Shown here piece after piece: positions 30,120 through 38,187 of a stretch of 40,326 nt of DNA (position 1 is the first letter of the stretch; the number at the start of each line of letters is the position of its first letter). Made by a program: the position numbers and the translations under genes. The notes under the pieces were generated by a model. That model did not search any database. It was not told the origin of the DNA and saw nothing but the letters and a program-made list of their open reading frames with translations. The DNA comes from a virus. The stretch lies in the IMG/VR virus record IMGVR_UViG_3300043640_000180, positions 1-40,326 of that record. One strand, 5' to 3'.

Positions 30120-32344
30120 GCTGCTCCTCCTCCCGGCACACCATTCTGCAGCTCTGAGAGGTCGGTGTTACGTTCGTTTCGCGCCTCGGCCTCCTCGAAT
30201 TGCGTCGGGCCTTGCAGCCGTTCCGCAGCCTTGTCCGCTGCGGCTCTTACGACGGCCAGATTTGTATCGGTTTCGCCCTTGGCGCTGATCTCCTGCAGCT
30301 TGTTTTTCCCGCGCAGCGCCTCGATCGCCGCCGCGCTCTGCGTTCTCTGGGCGGCTGGGTTGGTCGCCTGAACCTGCTGCATCTCCTCGGGGGTGAGGTC
30401 GACGATGATGTCTTCCGCGCCCTGCAGCTCGCTCACGCGCATAAAGATTTTCTCGATCGCTGAAAAGTTGATCGTCTTGCCCTTCTGGTGCATAAATTCC
30501 ATCAGTTGCGGCTGCTGTAGCAGCTGCAGCATAAAGGGGATGAGCTGCTGAATTGAAGCCTTCGCCGCAAGCTTCTGCCCTGCCAGAATCTTGATGTTGA
30601 ACTCCGCGCAAACCAGCCTCTCCGGGTCGATCTTGTTAATAACCGTGTCGGCGTACTTCTTGCTGAGGATTTGTCGAATCTCAGCAATCGGCATCTTGGT
30701 TTGCACGATCCACCATAGAAAGCGATACCAGCGCACAAGTACGCCCTCGATGTTCGAGATGGGTTCGGCCACGTTGTCATCGGCTTTGTTGCCCAGCCGG
30801 TTTACTCCGGTGGCCGTCTTGAGCGCGGTCGATCCCGGTCCGGTGTTGCCCTGCATGGTGGTCGCGTTTGCGCCTACCAGGTCCTCGCCGCCTTCCTTTC
30901 CCAGCGTGTAAATCTTCCACGCCTCGGGGGGAATCTCTGGCTTCGGCACATAGGCCAGAACTTTGCGTATGTCGCCGCTCGCTCCCGCATTGACTCCCCA
31001 AAGGGTTCCTAGTCCCATCACCACATTCTGCGTCGGCTCGTTGCCGCTGGCGCTGTCGTACATCAGCGGCGCGTTGGTCCAGTAGCCGATCATCTTCAGC
31101 ACTTCGTTGAGGACGCCCTGGTCCATGCGCTGGTCGCCGGCGTTGAGTCTGCCGATCCCCATCCCATATCCGCTGTTGTCGATGTTCCACCAATTCGCCG
31201 TGACTCCAAGGGCGAAGTCCCGCAGGTCGTGCGCCCCGTTTCGGATTGTCTTCCTACGTCCCTGGAAGCACAGAACCTCGACGATCTTCTCTTTGGTCGA
31301 ATACTTCAGCCTCATCAGTGGCCGCAGGGTCGGGTCGGCGTTGGTCTGTTCGTGTTCGCCCTCGGCGTGGAAGACGACAGCCGAATTAGACTCCATGCTT
31401 TCGGAGGTCGTCGACGCTGCCGGCGCATCGCCCAGCGGGTTCTCAAAGAAGAATTTCTTCAGGTCCTCGTCGCTGGGGATGTCCTTATAGCAGTCCATAC
31501 CGCGTAGCTGCTGAAGGTTCTGCAAGTTCAGATAATCAACGTCGATCTTTCCGAACGCGCTCAACTCCGGTCGGTTGGGTGTACGCCACGCAGGATCATA
31601 GAGCGTCGTTCCCAGCTTGCGGTATTCAAAATAGGGCCAGGTCTCCTTTACTTTCATGGGTACAGCTTCAAATTGATCGCTCTCCCAGGTGTTGACTATC
31701 TTGGGTGGGCCGATCGGCATCTGTATCTGTTGCGGCTGTTTCTTGCGTTTGCGCGTCGTGTAGACGGTCTCTTTCTCTTCATACCCCATATCGCCAATGC
31801 CGGTGCCTTGGAGAACCTGACAGTCGACCAGCAGCCCCACGTTGTATTCGAGGTCTGCGCGTTCGCTGAGGGTGTTGAAGATTTCGGTGATGGCGTCGAC
31901 GTAAATCTCCTGGTCGTCATCGTTGGCCAGTTGGCCGCGCGGCTCCAATAGAAACGGCGTCTGGTCGGCAAAGATGCCTCGCTTGATCTGGGTCGCCATC
32001 GTATTCGAGTTTTTGGCCACGTTGAACCGCGAGATGCGCGCCGTGCCGCCGCCGGCACCGCGCCAGTTGCTGTCGAAGTTGGGGCTTTGCTTGAGGTAGT
32101 CGATCAGTTGCCATTCGGCCAGCCACGCATTTTCGTCCAGCCATGCTGTCCAAGCCTGATAGTTCTCCCATACCAACGTCGCCGCCGCGTCGTCGTTGTA
32201 GGCGGTCTCTTGGCCGTCTTCGCCCAGCTCGGCCTGTGACTGCGCGATGCGCGGCGTCATCTCATTTCCGAGTGGCATTCCATCGCCACCTGGTCGCGCC
32301 GCTATGTCATCATTCTCGCGCGGTAAATCCAGTTCTTCAGCCAT
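30116..32344 (-). CDS. Portal protein
   Basis: This 742-aa protein starts at ATG 32344 (8-nt overlap with the terminase gene) behind GGGGGG. Portal-like features are SRFNVAKNSNTMATQIKRGI near the N terminus, a long alternating core with YEEKETVYTTRKRKKQP and LRPLMRLKYSTKEKIVEVLC, and a helical C terminus (ASIQQLIPFMLQLLQQPQL) ending in Gln/Glu-rich helices. Its length fits podovirus portals of the N4/P22 size class. It forms the dodecameric DNA entry channel and terminase docking site. Its position after TerL supports the call. Confidence 0.75.
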   Translation of the reverse strand: MAEELDLPRENDDIAARPGGDGMPLGNEMTPRIAQSQAELGEDGQETAYNDDAAATLVWENYQAWTAWLDENAWLAEWQLIDYLKQSPNFDSNWRGAGGGTARISRFNVAKNSNTMATQIKRGIFADQTPFLLEPRGQLANDDDQEIYVDAITEIFNTLSERADLEYNVGLLVDCQVLQGTGIGDMGYEEKETVYTTRKRKKQPQQIQMPIGPPKIVNTWESDQFEAVPMKVKETWPYFEYRKLGTTLYDPAWRTPNRPELSAFGKIDVDYLNLQNLQQLRGMDCYKDIPSDEDLKKFFFENPLGDAPAASTTSESMESNSAVVFHAEGEHEQTNADPTLRPLMRLKYSTKEKIVEVLCFQGRRKTIRNGAHDLRDFALGVTANWWNIDNSGYGMGIGRLNAGDQRMDQGVLNEVLKMIGYWTNAPLMYDSASGNEPTQNVVMGLGTLWGVNAGASGDIRKVLAYVPKPEIPPEAWKIYTLGKEGGEDLVGANATTMQGNTGPGSTALKTATGVNRLGNKADDNVAEPISNIEGVLVRWYRFLWWIVQTKMPIAEIRQILSKKYADTVINKIDPERLVCAEFNIKILAGQKLAAKASIQQLIPFMLQLLQQPQLMEFMHQKGKTINFSAIEKIFMRVSELQGAEDIIVDLTPEEMQQVQATNPAAQRTQSAAAIEALRGKNKLQEISAKGETDTNLAVVRAAADKAAERLQGPTQFEEAEARNERNTDLSELQNGVPGGGAA

Positions 32345-34031
32345 CTAAGCCCCCCGGCATTGGCGGTAGTCGGTACGTCGTCGTTTCCTGCATCGCCTGC
32401 TGGTGCGCCATTGCTTTCCTCTTTACCTGCTCATCCACGATCGGCGTTCCCTGCAGGTTAAGGAGCCAGTTCAACGTAGCATCATCTCTGCGGCTGCGCT
32501 GATACTCGACCTCATCATCCTCCAGCGAAGCGCGCATCTGGGACATTGGCACCAGGTTCCCTAGCTTCGACACGCACTCGATGATGCCGTTCTCTTCTAT
32601 CAGCCCGAAATACACAAACTGTTTCCTGCACTCGCTGCCTTTGGTCATCCCCCGCGCGAAGATAATTCGTCCCACCTTCAGCATCGGCTCCATCTGCTTG
32701 ATTGCCCCGTTGCGCAGATTTTCGTTGTCCTCAAAGTCTGCCCACTGGATGCGCAGGCTGATATTCTTCCTCGCCGCTTCATTGCGGATGTGTGGGGTGA
32801 AGGCGTCGCAGCCGGGTGTATTCAGGATCATCATGCCGTCCGCCTGCAGCTCGCGGTGGATCTTCACCATGCGCTCGGCCTGGTGGCTGGGCGTGCCGCC
32901 GATCTGCCAGCAGTCGATCACGTACACCTTACCGTCGATGATCCGCGCCGCCGCGCCCTCCATCAGCTTGCTCGTCGCCGGCTTCGAGCCATACTGCAGA
33001 CGCCAACACACAAACGTCTCGCCACCGTAGGGCGGGATGCGCTCGATGTCGGCCTCGCAGGTTCCGTACAGCTTTTCATCGAAGATAGGCGTGTGGCCGC
33101 CCTGCGGGTCGTTCTGCTGCTGGCACATGAACGTCTCGTAGTTCTCATAGAACATGCCCCGCAGCCGCTTGTAGTCCATGCCTGGAAGTTCTGAGAACGG
33201 CAAAATCACTTCATCCTCGGGCGGGAACTCTCCGAGTAGAAGGCGCGATCCGTCTTTGCGCTCGATCGAATGGCGAATCAGTACATCCCACTCGTCGGGG
33301 TCCATGTCTGCGAGTCGGACTCCGTACAGGTCGAAAGGATGGTAGCGGGTGCCGACGAGATACAGGTATCCACCTGGGACGAGGGTGTTTTTGTTGGTGT
33401 CGAAGGTCTCGATAACGCCCTGCCGCGCGTCCTGCGTGGCTCGGATGCCGCTGTTCTTCGTGGCCACCATATCGTCGCAGTTGAGCAGCCAGGGATGCCA
33501 GCCGGATTGCTCTGTCTGTGGCGAGGTAAACGAAATCGTGTCGTCGAGCGAGTTGATATCGTGGTTCTTCGTGTTCCACGTATCGCCGAAGCTGAACGGT
33601 TGTTTGTCGACTACCAGCTCAGGAAAGCAGCATTGAAACCGCGACGGCTTCTGATACTTCGGGCAATAGAAGTAATTGGCGGTTCCTTTGGAGATGGCTT
33701 TAGCGAGTGGCTGCGTGGCCGTCTGATTCAGCAGCGTGATGGTCTTGGGAAACGCAGCGATCCATTGCACCTTATCCACGCGGTTCCATGTGGTTTTGTA
33801 GGTGAAGCGCGGATCGAAGTGCATCAGCTTTTTCTTCGGGCGCTGCTCCTCGATCGACAGCAGGGGATTTTTCCTGCCATAGAGATCGGCGACCGGCTTA
33901 TGCAGGACGGGATGGAAGTCCCAGCCCAACATCCGGCCTGCGAAGAATGGATCGGTAATAAAGCGATGCCGCAAATCTTCGCGATAAGCGGCATCCTGGA
34001 CAATGCGTTCGTTGTCATCTAGCTCAATCAT
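32337..34031 (-). CDS. terL: Terminase large subunit
   Basis: This 564-aa protein starts at ATG 34031; a GTG at 34064 would overlap the gene before it, and neither start has a strong SD. The ATPase has a variant Walker A, PRFTYKTT (74-81), in the place where podovirus terminases read PRGxxKS/T. The Walker B equivalent is WLLNCDDMV (181-189), followed by the coupling motif TRYH (LVGTRYHPF). The nuclease domain has VYVIDCWQIGG with the first metal-binding Asp. It packages DNA into the procapsid. No small terminase gene is recognised; the His-rich protein upstream is a positional candidate only. Confidence 0.8.
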   Translation of the reverse strand: MIELDDNERIVQDAAYREDLRHRFITDPFFAGRMLGWDFHPVLHKPVADLYGRKNPLLSIEEQRPKKKLMHFDPRFTYKTTWNRVDKVQWIAAFPKTITLLNQTATQPLAKAISKGTANYFYCPKYQKPSRFQCCFPELVVDKQPFSFGDTWNTKNHDINSLDDTISFTSPQTEQSGWHPWLLNCDDMVATKNSGIRATQDARQGVIETFDTNKNTLVPGGYLYLVGTRYHPFDLYGVRLADMDPDEWDVLIRHSIERKDGSRLLLGEFPPEDEVILPFSELPGMDYKRLRGMFYENYETFMCQQQNDPQGGHTPIFDEKLYGTCEADIERIPPYGGETFVCWRLQYGSKPATSKLMEGAAARIIDGKVYVIDCWQIGGTPSHQAERMVKIHRELQADGMMILNTPGCDAFTPHIRNEAARKNISLRIQWADFEDNENLRNGAIKQMEPMLKVGRIIFARGMTKGSECRKQFVYFGLIEENGIIECVSKLGNLVPMSQMRASLEDDEVEYQRSRRDDATLNWLLNLQGTPIVDEQVKRKAMAHQQAMQETTTYRLPPMPGGLDG

Positions 34032-34038
34032 GGCGTGG

Positions 34039-34365
34039 CTACTGTCCCGGCATCGCTCCGCCACCCGCTGTTGGGTCCGGTGCCGCGCCGCCTGGTGCAG
34101 CTCCTGCGTCGGGCGCTGCGCCTGCGTCGGGCGCGGGCTGATTCATCCCGAACTGCTCCGCGACGTGTTCGCCGGCTTCATCGGGCGAATTGCTGACGGC
34201 CATATTTTTGCGCTCAGGCTCGGTCTTATCGTCCTCCCTTTTTGCTTTGTAGGTGTGGTGATGGAGGATGTGACCGTCTTCCGTCTGTTCGCTGCGAATC
34301 TCGTGCAGATGCTTCTTCGCTGGCTTTTCCTTACCTTTGTGCTCGTCTTTTTTATCTTCCGCCAT
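34039..34365 (-). CDS. Low-complexity His-rich protein upstream of terminase
   Basis: This 108-aa protein starts at ATG 34365, close after GAGGGAG. It has a highly charged N terminus (AEDKKDEHKGKEK), a His-rich section (DGHILHHHTYK) and a Pro/Ala/Gly tail with a repeated PDAGAAPDAGAAPGG motif. It is likely disordered. It sits where small terminases usually sit but shows no helix-turn-helix, so I do not call it TerS. Confidence 0.5.
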   Translation of the reverse strand: MAEDKKDEHKGKEKPAKKHLHEIRSEQTEDGHILHHHTYKAKREDDKTEPERKNMAVSNSPDEAGEHVAEQFGMNQPAPDAGAAPDAGAAPGGAAPDPTAGGGAMPGQ

Positions 34366-34388
34366 CGTCTCCCTCTCCTCGAAAAGCT

Positions 34389-34409
34389 GGCGGGGATTAT
34401 CCCCCCGCC
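34389..34409 (-). terminator. GC-rich hairpin before the terminase group
   Basis: The arms GGCGGGG (34389-34395) and CCCCGCC (34403-34409) lie in the gap after the structural gene at 34468-35097. On the minus strand they are followed by AGCTTTTC, a weak U-tract. This could partially terminate the upstream transcript. Confidence 0.45.
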
Positions 34410-34467
34410 CTCTGGTCCATGCGTTAAGCATGTGGGTCCCGGCTTTACGGCCCTCGCGGTGATAGGT

Positions 34468-35097
34468 CTAGCCGACGCTGAACTTCTGAATGTTCACGGT
34501 CGTAGGCAGCGGCCCGGTGGCTCCGCTCGATGCAAAGGTGAGAGCAAAGCTGGGCAGGTTCGCCACGGTCGGGGGGTTCGCGGAAGGGTTGCCCTGGTTG
34601 AGAAACCCGGTCGGAAAGTTGGATAGGGTTACTGCGGCAACGATGATTTTGTTGACGTAGAAATCAATCTTTCCGGCCAGCACTCCACTTACCGAGTCGT
34701 AAATCAGGATGGCATGGGCATACCAGGCTGCGATCGCGGTATTCTGGGTGATCGCGCCGCTTGAACCTAGCAGGATGTTGCTGGCGATGGTCTCGCTGGT
34801 GCCTTCGTAAACGTCGATGGTGACGGTTCCGCTCGCCCTGGTCTGGATGTAGCCGGACGCCCAGAGGTCGAAAGGGGTCTGTTCGAGCTGCGTGGCTGGC
34901 GGGATTGCCACTAGAAGCGGAACGGCTGGGTTCGGCGCGCTGGGTGCAATCGTCTGGGTGGCCGCAGTCAGATTGAACTGGACGGCTAATATCCCATTCA
35001 GCGTTTGCGTCTGCGTCGCCTGCTGGTTTAGAGGGATTTGGTTTGCTACGCTGGCGGCTCCGCTATTGGGGCCATAGGGACGATCTGAAAGGGCCAC
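34468..35097 (-). CDS. Beta-rich structural protein (head fibre/decoration)
   Basis: This 209-aa protein starts at GTG 35097 with AAGGAG 8 nt upstream. It is Thr/Ala/Ser/Asn-rich with a Gln-rich N terminus and few charged residues. Strands such as TVTIDVYEGTSETIAS and KIDFYVNKIIVAAVTLSN suggest a jelly-roll-like fold. It is similar in composition and length to the protein at 25923-26567. A decoration or spike role is likely. Confidence 0.5.
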   Translation of the reverse strand: MALSDRPYGPNSGAASVANQIPLNQQATQTQTLNGILAVQFNLTAATQTIAPSAPNPAVPLLVAIPPATQLEQTPFDLWASGYIQTRASGTVTIDVYEGTSETIASNILLGSSGAITQNTAIAAWYAHAILIYDSVSGVLAGKIDFYVNKIIVAAVTLSNFPTGFLNQGNPSANPPTVANLPSFALTFASSGATGPLPTTVNIQKFSVG

Positions 35098-35175
35098 TTT
35101 ATTTCTCCTTAAGTCAATGCAATTTGTTGCATATTCTCGGCAAGTCTACTCTTTCCAATATTTTCGTCCAGTGAA

Positions 35176-35367
35176 TTATTTTTTTGATGGCGCTCTGCGG
35201 AGTGCTTTTCGGTTCAGGATGGCGATGAAGCCGTCCTCGAAACGCACCTGTACGTCGCCAATAGTGCCGCGCGTGCCGATGATCTCGCAGCGTTGCCCCT
35301 TGCGGTCGTGGCGATCCCACAACAGGAAATGAGGAAAGGGTTCTTGGTTCTCGGCTAGTGGTCTCAT
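35176..35367 (-). CDS. Small hypothetical protein
   Basis: This 63-aa protein ends with CEIIGTRGTIGDVQVRFEDG then FIAILNRKALRR, an SH3-like beta-barrel pattern seen in small phage proteins. ATG 35367 has no clear SD. An open frame in another phase over 35114-35374 is rejected in its favour. About 80 bp of AT-rich DNA follow before the next gene. Confidence 0.6.
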   Translation of the reverse strand: MRPLAENQEPFPHFLLWDRHDRKGQRCEIIGTRGTIGDVQVRFEDGFIAILNRKALRRAPSKK

Positions 35368-35370
35368 TGG

Positions 35371-35577
35371 TCAATGCTCATATTGCTCCAGCGCGTCGCG
35401 CAACTCGCGCAACAGACTGACGCTAACCTCGATCACTTCGGTATCGGCGATGTCATCAAAGACCTCACCTGGGCGAAGCGACTCCTGAACCTCCTTGTTC
35501 ACTTCGAGCGCAGCTTCGTAGATTCTCACCTGTCTACGTCTACGATCCACCGTTCGCGACCCCACGTGTTGACTCAT
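35371..35577 (-). CDS. Small charged helical protein
   Basis: This 68-aa protein starts at ATG 35577 (ATGA overlap with the zinc-finger gene). It has an Arg-rich N terminus (RTVDRRRRQVRIYEAAL) and an acidic helical C terminus with VSLLRELRDALEQYEH. It may bind nucleic acid; no family is recognised. Confidence 0.55.
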   Translation of the reverse strand: MSQHVGSRTVDRRRRQVRIYEAALEVNKEVQESLRPGEVFDDIADTEVIEVSVSLLRELRDALEQYEH

Positions 35578-35900
35578 TTCCTTCTCGACTCCGCAAACGC
35601 CTCGGCTGTGGGCGCGCCGCCGTTGGCCTTCCATTCCTCGAAGGCTTCAGGGTAGAGCAGGTCTGGGCGTCTGCGCTCCATCGTGCGGAACCTGCTAAAC
35701 GCTGCGCGCTCCTCGGGTGAGCTGGGGTGGCGGCAATAACGGCACTCTTTTCTGTCCTGCACTGCGCGGAGCTGTTCGCGGCGCTCCTTCGCGTGTTCCT
35801 TCGTGCATGTGATTGCGCCACGCATCACGCGCTCCTTCGCAACCTCGACACTGCAGATGACGCAATGGGTTGTGAAATCGTCATAAGTTTTTCTCTGCAT
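35574..35900 (-). CDS. Small zinc-finger protein
   Basis: This 108-aa protein starts at ATG 35900, coupled to the RusA gene, with GGAG upstream. HCVICSVEV with TCTKEH forms one Cys/His knuckle and CRYCRH a second half-site. The remainder is charged and helical. It may be an HNH-like or DNA-binding accessory of the RusA-type nuclease; no catalytic core is visible. Confidence 0.6.
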   Translation of the reverse strand: MQRKTYDDFTTHCVICSVEVAKERVMRGAITCTKEHAKERREQLRAVQDRKECRYCRHPSSPEERAAFSRFRTMERRRPDLLYPEAFEEWKANGGAPTAEAFAESRRK

Positions 35901-36337
35901 CAGTTCTCCATCCTTTCAACGATGAACTCAGTTCGTGGATTGTGGCGCTCGTTCTTGACTATTAATGCTCTGGAGTCTTCGGAGTAGGCATCCGAGTGGA
36001 TCACGCCGCAGTGTGTCAGAGAATCGATTGCCACCTTCAGGGAGTTGTCGCTGTCGAGCCTCTGATTGAAGCCAAGGACCACGCGCACCACAATGCGATA
36101 ACGGACGCGCCTACGCTCCGCATCTGTTGAGGGTGCCACGGTTCGGCCTCCCGCGAAGATCGCCACCGCATCTCTGTAGGCTTTTGCTTCTTTGGTTAGC
36201 TTCTTCCCGCGATGGGCGAAGCCGTCCTTGCCGGTATACATGCAAGGTTTGGTGTAGTGATTCACGCTCGGCGGCGTAAGATACGGCACCGTGAAGGCGA
36301 TGGATTTTTCAGGTTCGGCATAAATAGGTGGTGTCAT
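35900..36337 (-). CDS. rusA-like: RusA-family Holliday-junction resolvase
   Basis: This 145-aa protein shows the RusA signature: TPPSVNHY near the N terminus (RusA pattern P-x-x-N), RYRIVVRVVLG as a central strand, then LDSDNSLKVAIDSL (94-107) with the metal-binding Asp residues and GVIHSD (111-116). RusA dimers cut four-way junctions, which here could resolve recombination intermediates or debranch DNA before packaging. It is the first gene of the late leftward block. ATG 36337 lacks a clear SD. Confidence 0.8.
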   Translation of the reverse strand: MTPPIYAEPEKSIAFTVPYLTPPSVNHYTKPCMYTGKDGFAHRGKKLTKEAKAYRDAVAIFAGGRTVAPSTDAERRRVRYRIVVRVVLGFNQRLDSDNSLKVAIDSLTHCGVIHSDAYSEDSRALIVKNERHNPRTEFIVERMEN

Positions 36338-36385
36338 CTGTCATTTACCAATAGCGGTGCTGGCAAAACTTCTAATATGATCGAT

Positions 36386-36416
36386 TTGACACCGTGTAAT
36401 TTCATCCCTATACAAT
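36386..36416 (+). promoter_or_regulatory. Rightward promoter of the regulator gene
   Basis: TTGACA (36386-36391) and a 19-bp spacer to TACAAT (36411-36416), or 17 bp to TATACA (36409-36414), place the transcription start at about 36422-36424. That coincides with the ATG at 36423, so the message appears leaderless. The -10 lies inside operator O2. Confidence 0.65.
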
Positions 36417-36421
36417 ATAGG
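36407..36421. promoter_or_regulatory. Palindromic operator candidate O2
   Basis: CCTATACAATATAGG is a perfect 6-bp inverted repeat (CCTATA and TATAGG) around CAA, overlapping the -10 of the regulator promoter and 1 bp from its ATG. It is one base different from O1 at 8635-8649. This suits autorepression by the encoded ribbon-helix-helix protein. Confidence 0.65.
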
Positions 36422-36422
36422 C

Positions 36423-36677
36423 ATGGAAAAGAAAAGTGTGAGAAAAAAGAAAGTCATACGAAAAAAAATGAAGAAGGTAGGCAGACCGAAACTCGATAAG
36501 GTCTATGTGGAGATCGGCCTTCGTGTGACTCCCGAAGAGAGGGCCATACTTAAGAGAGGGGCGGTGGCTGAGGCTGCGCGTCTTGGTATCACCGCGTCGC
36601 GCAACGGCTTCTGTTTGCGCGCGTCTATGGCGGCGGCCAAGAAAGAATTGCGCGACGCCGGCCAAAAAGACGTTTAG
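36423..36677 (+). CDS. Small ribbon-helix-helix-like DNA-binding regulator
   Basis: This 84-aa protein has a very basic tail (1-18, alternating K and R) followed by GRPKLDK, a beta-strand VYVEIGLRV (28-35), VTPEERAILKRGAVAEAARLG as helix 1, and a second helix after SRNGF. This beta-helix-helix order with a basic tail matches CopG/Arc-type repressors. It probably dimerises and binds the palindrome O2 over its own promoter and O1 over the early operon. ATG 36423 falls at the predicted transcription start, so translation may be leaderless; ATG 36468 is an alternative start. The 3' end overlaps the convergent gene by 4 nt. Confidence 0.6.
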   Translation: MEKKSVRKKKVIRKKMKKVGRPKLDKVYVEIGLRVTPEERAILKRGAVAEAARLGITASRNGFCLRASMAAAKKELRDAGQKDV

Positions 36678-37237
36678 GAGGCTCGTTTCGATTCCATCTC
36701 CCCCAGGTCCGCGAACAAGCGCCTCACGTCTTCGGCTCCCTCATCAATCTCATCCTTTCTGACTGGCTCGTACGCGCTGGCGAACTCCTCAAGATCGTCG
36801 TCGAGGATGCGAGCCAGCACATAGAGCGTCTTGACCAGCTCCTCCATCGACTCAAATTTGATCGCCAGGTGGCCACGATATAGTCGCAGAGTGTCCGGCA
36901 CTCCTGCGAGACTCACCGGCGACGTGTCCCGGCGCACCATGCTCCGCACCGATCGGCGAGACGGCGCATTCTTCTCGGCCTTTAGCCGGCGCATCAAGGT
37001 AGTTACGTCGTCAGCCTCGGAGATGCGGTCCAGAAACGCCAGCAACCCCTCACGCTCGGCCAAGTGGCTCCCGTTCACCTTCAGGGTGGGTACGATCTCC
37101 AGCAACCTCGACGCCGCACCCTGCTGAATCTGGAATAGCGCCTCCAACTCCCTGCGCGTGTAATGGGACCTCACCGAGTCGGCCACCGACCGGCGAATTT
37201 CGTGCAGCCTGGGCAGCCATGTAATCGGTCTAGCCAT
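36674..37237 (-). CDS. Putative DNA-binding/regulatory protein
   Basis: This 187-aa protein starts at ATG 37237, 7 nt after AAAGGG. The N-terminal half (ITWLPRLHEIRRSVADSV, then YTRRELEALFQIQQGAASRL) has the look of a helix-turn-helix followed by VNGSHLAEREGLLAFLDRI. The C-terminal half is a helical domain with DTLRLYRGHLAIKFESMEEL. It recalls, from memory, proteins of unknown function scattered in Acidobacteriota genomes. It may be a cargo gene or a copy-control or lysogeny regulator between the RHH gene and the par module. Confidence 0.5.
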   Translation of the reverse strand: MARPITWLPRLHEIRRSVADSVRSHYTRRELEALFQIQQGAASRLLEIVPTLKVNGSHLAEREGLLAFLDRISEADDVTTLMRRLKAEKNAPSRRSVRSMVRRDTSPVSLAGVPDTLRLYRGHLAIKFESMEELVKTLYVLARILDDDLEEFASAYEPVRKDEIDEGAEDVRRLFADLGEMESKRAS

Positions 37238-37360
37238 CGTCAAACCCTTTCCTGAGCGAAGCCTACGCCGCTTTGAAGTTGAGGGGTATTAGTAAAAGCT
37301 CTCGCCATAACCCCTAAAAGGCCACTTTTGGAGCGGCGACGACAATTGTATTACGCAGCG

Positions 37361-37449
37361 TCATCTCCGCGTGTGTCATCTCGTAATCTCAGCGGTAGAA
37401 TCAACGTATGCACTACCGTAATCTCTACGGTATGGCATACCGTAATCTC
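37361..37449. repeat. Centromere/operator-like array upstream of parA
   Basis: Heptamer TACCGTA lies at 37414-37420 and 37438-37444, with its inverse TACGGTA at 37426-37432, spaced exactly 12 bp apart. Each direct copy continues ATCTC. Related TMATCTC words lie at 37361, 37376 and 37384. Alternating inverted 12-bp phased sites are what ribbon-helix-helix partition proteins bind, so this is the likely parS and parAB operator. Confidence 0.65.
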
Positions 37450-38187
37450 ATGCCAATCATCCTCGCTATCGCAAACCAAAAGGGCGGCTGCGGAAAGACC
37501 ACCACCACGATGAACCTCGCGGGTGGTCTCGCGCGCGCCAAGTATTCCGTCCTGGTCGTCGACGCCGATCCGCAAGCCAGCGCGACCGTGTGGAGCCTCG
37601 CGCAAGGGCAGGGAAGCCTCCCCTTTGAAGTCAGGCCGGCGCGCCAGCTCAAATGGCGCTTCTCGGGCCTTGAAGGCGCCGAAGAGGAGATCGTCCTGGT
37701 CGACTGTCCTCCTGGCATCACCGATCAGGATGAGGCGGCCAGGTTCACGCGGGCAGTGCTGCATGGCGCTGACGGCATCCTGGTCCCGCTCAGGCCGTCG
37801 ACGCTCGACTTCTCGGCGGCGGCCACCTTCGTTCGCTACCTGCGGCAAGAGAAAGCCCCCGAGACCAAGGTTGCCGTCCTCGTCAACGCGCGCAAGAATA
37901 CCGTCCTCGGTCGACAGGCGCAGGATTCGGCGGCGGTCATCTTCGCGCCGATCGACACGGCGGTCGTGCTCAAAACCACCATCGGAGACCGCGCACCCAT
38001 CACGGAAGTCTCGGGTTCCGGAAAAACTATCTTCGACTACGCCCCCAGCCATGCAGCGGCGAAGGAGTACGTCGAGCTAACCAAGGAGATACTGCAATGG
38101 CTCACAAACGCGCCCAGCTCGCCGGCTACGCCCTCGAAGACCTTCACACACACATCGACCCCATCCGAGACCGCAAATCGCCTGTAG
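37450..38187 (+). CDS. parA: ParA-type partition ATPase
   Basis: This 245-aa protein shows the deviant Walker A KGGCGKTT (11-18, with the signature lysine), the A' motif VDADPQAS (38-45) and Walker B IVLVDCPPG (81-89). There is no N-terminal helix-turn-helix, so it is of the short (type Ib) class. It positions plasmid copies on the nucleoid before division. ATG 37450 gives the usual MPIILAIANQ start but has no SD; in-frame ATGs at 37432 and 37408 would put codons into the repeat array. The C-terminal 30 residues are Pro/Thr/Ser-rich and overlap the next gene by 91 bp. Confidence 0.9.
   Translation: MPIILAIANQKGGCGKTTTTMNLAGGLARAKYSVLVVDADPQASATVWSLAQGQGSLPFEVRPARQLKWRFSGLEGAEEEIVLVDCPPGITDQDEAARFTRAVLHGADGILVPLRPSTLDFSAAATFVRYLRQEKAPETKVAVLVNARKNTVLGRQAQDSAAVIFAPIDTAVVLKTTIGDRAPITEVSGSGKTIFDYAPSHAAAKEYVELTKEILQWLTNAPSSPATPSKTFTHTSTPSETANRL

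Noticed and set aside
34039-34365. Small terminase subunit
   Set aside because: The position fits, but the protein is low-complexity and His/Pro/Ala-rich with no DNA-binding helix-turn-helix.
35117-35132. ATGCAA/TTGCAT inverted repeat as an operator
   Set aside because: The 6-bp arms with a 4-bp loop in AT-rich DNA are weak, and no second copy or clear promoter was found nearby.
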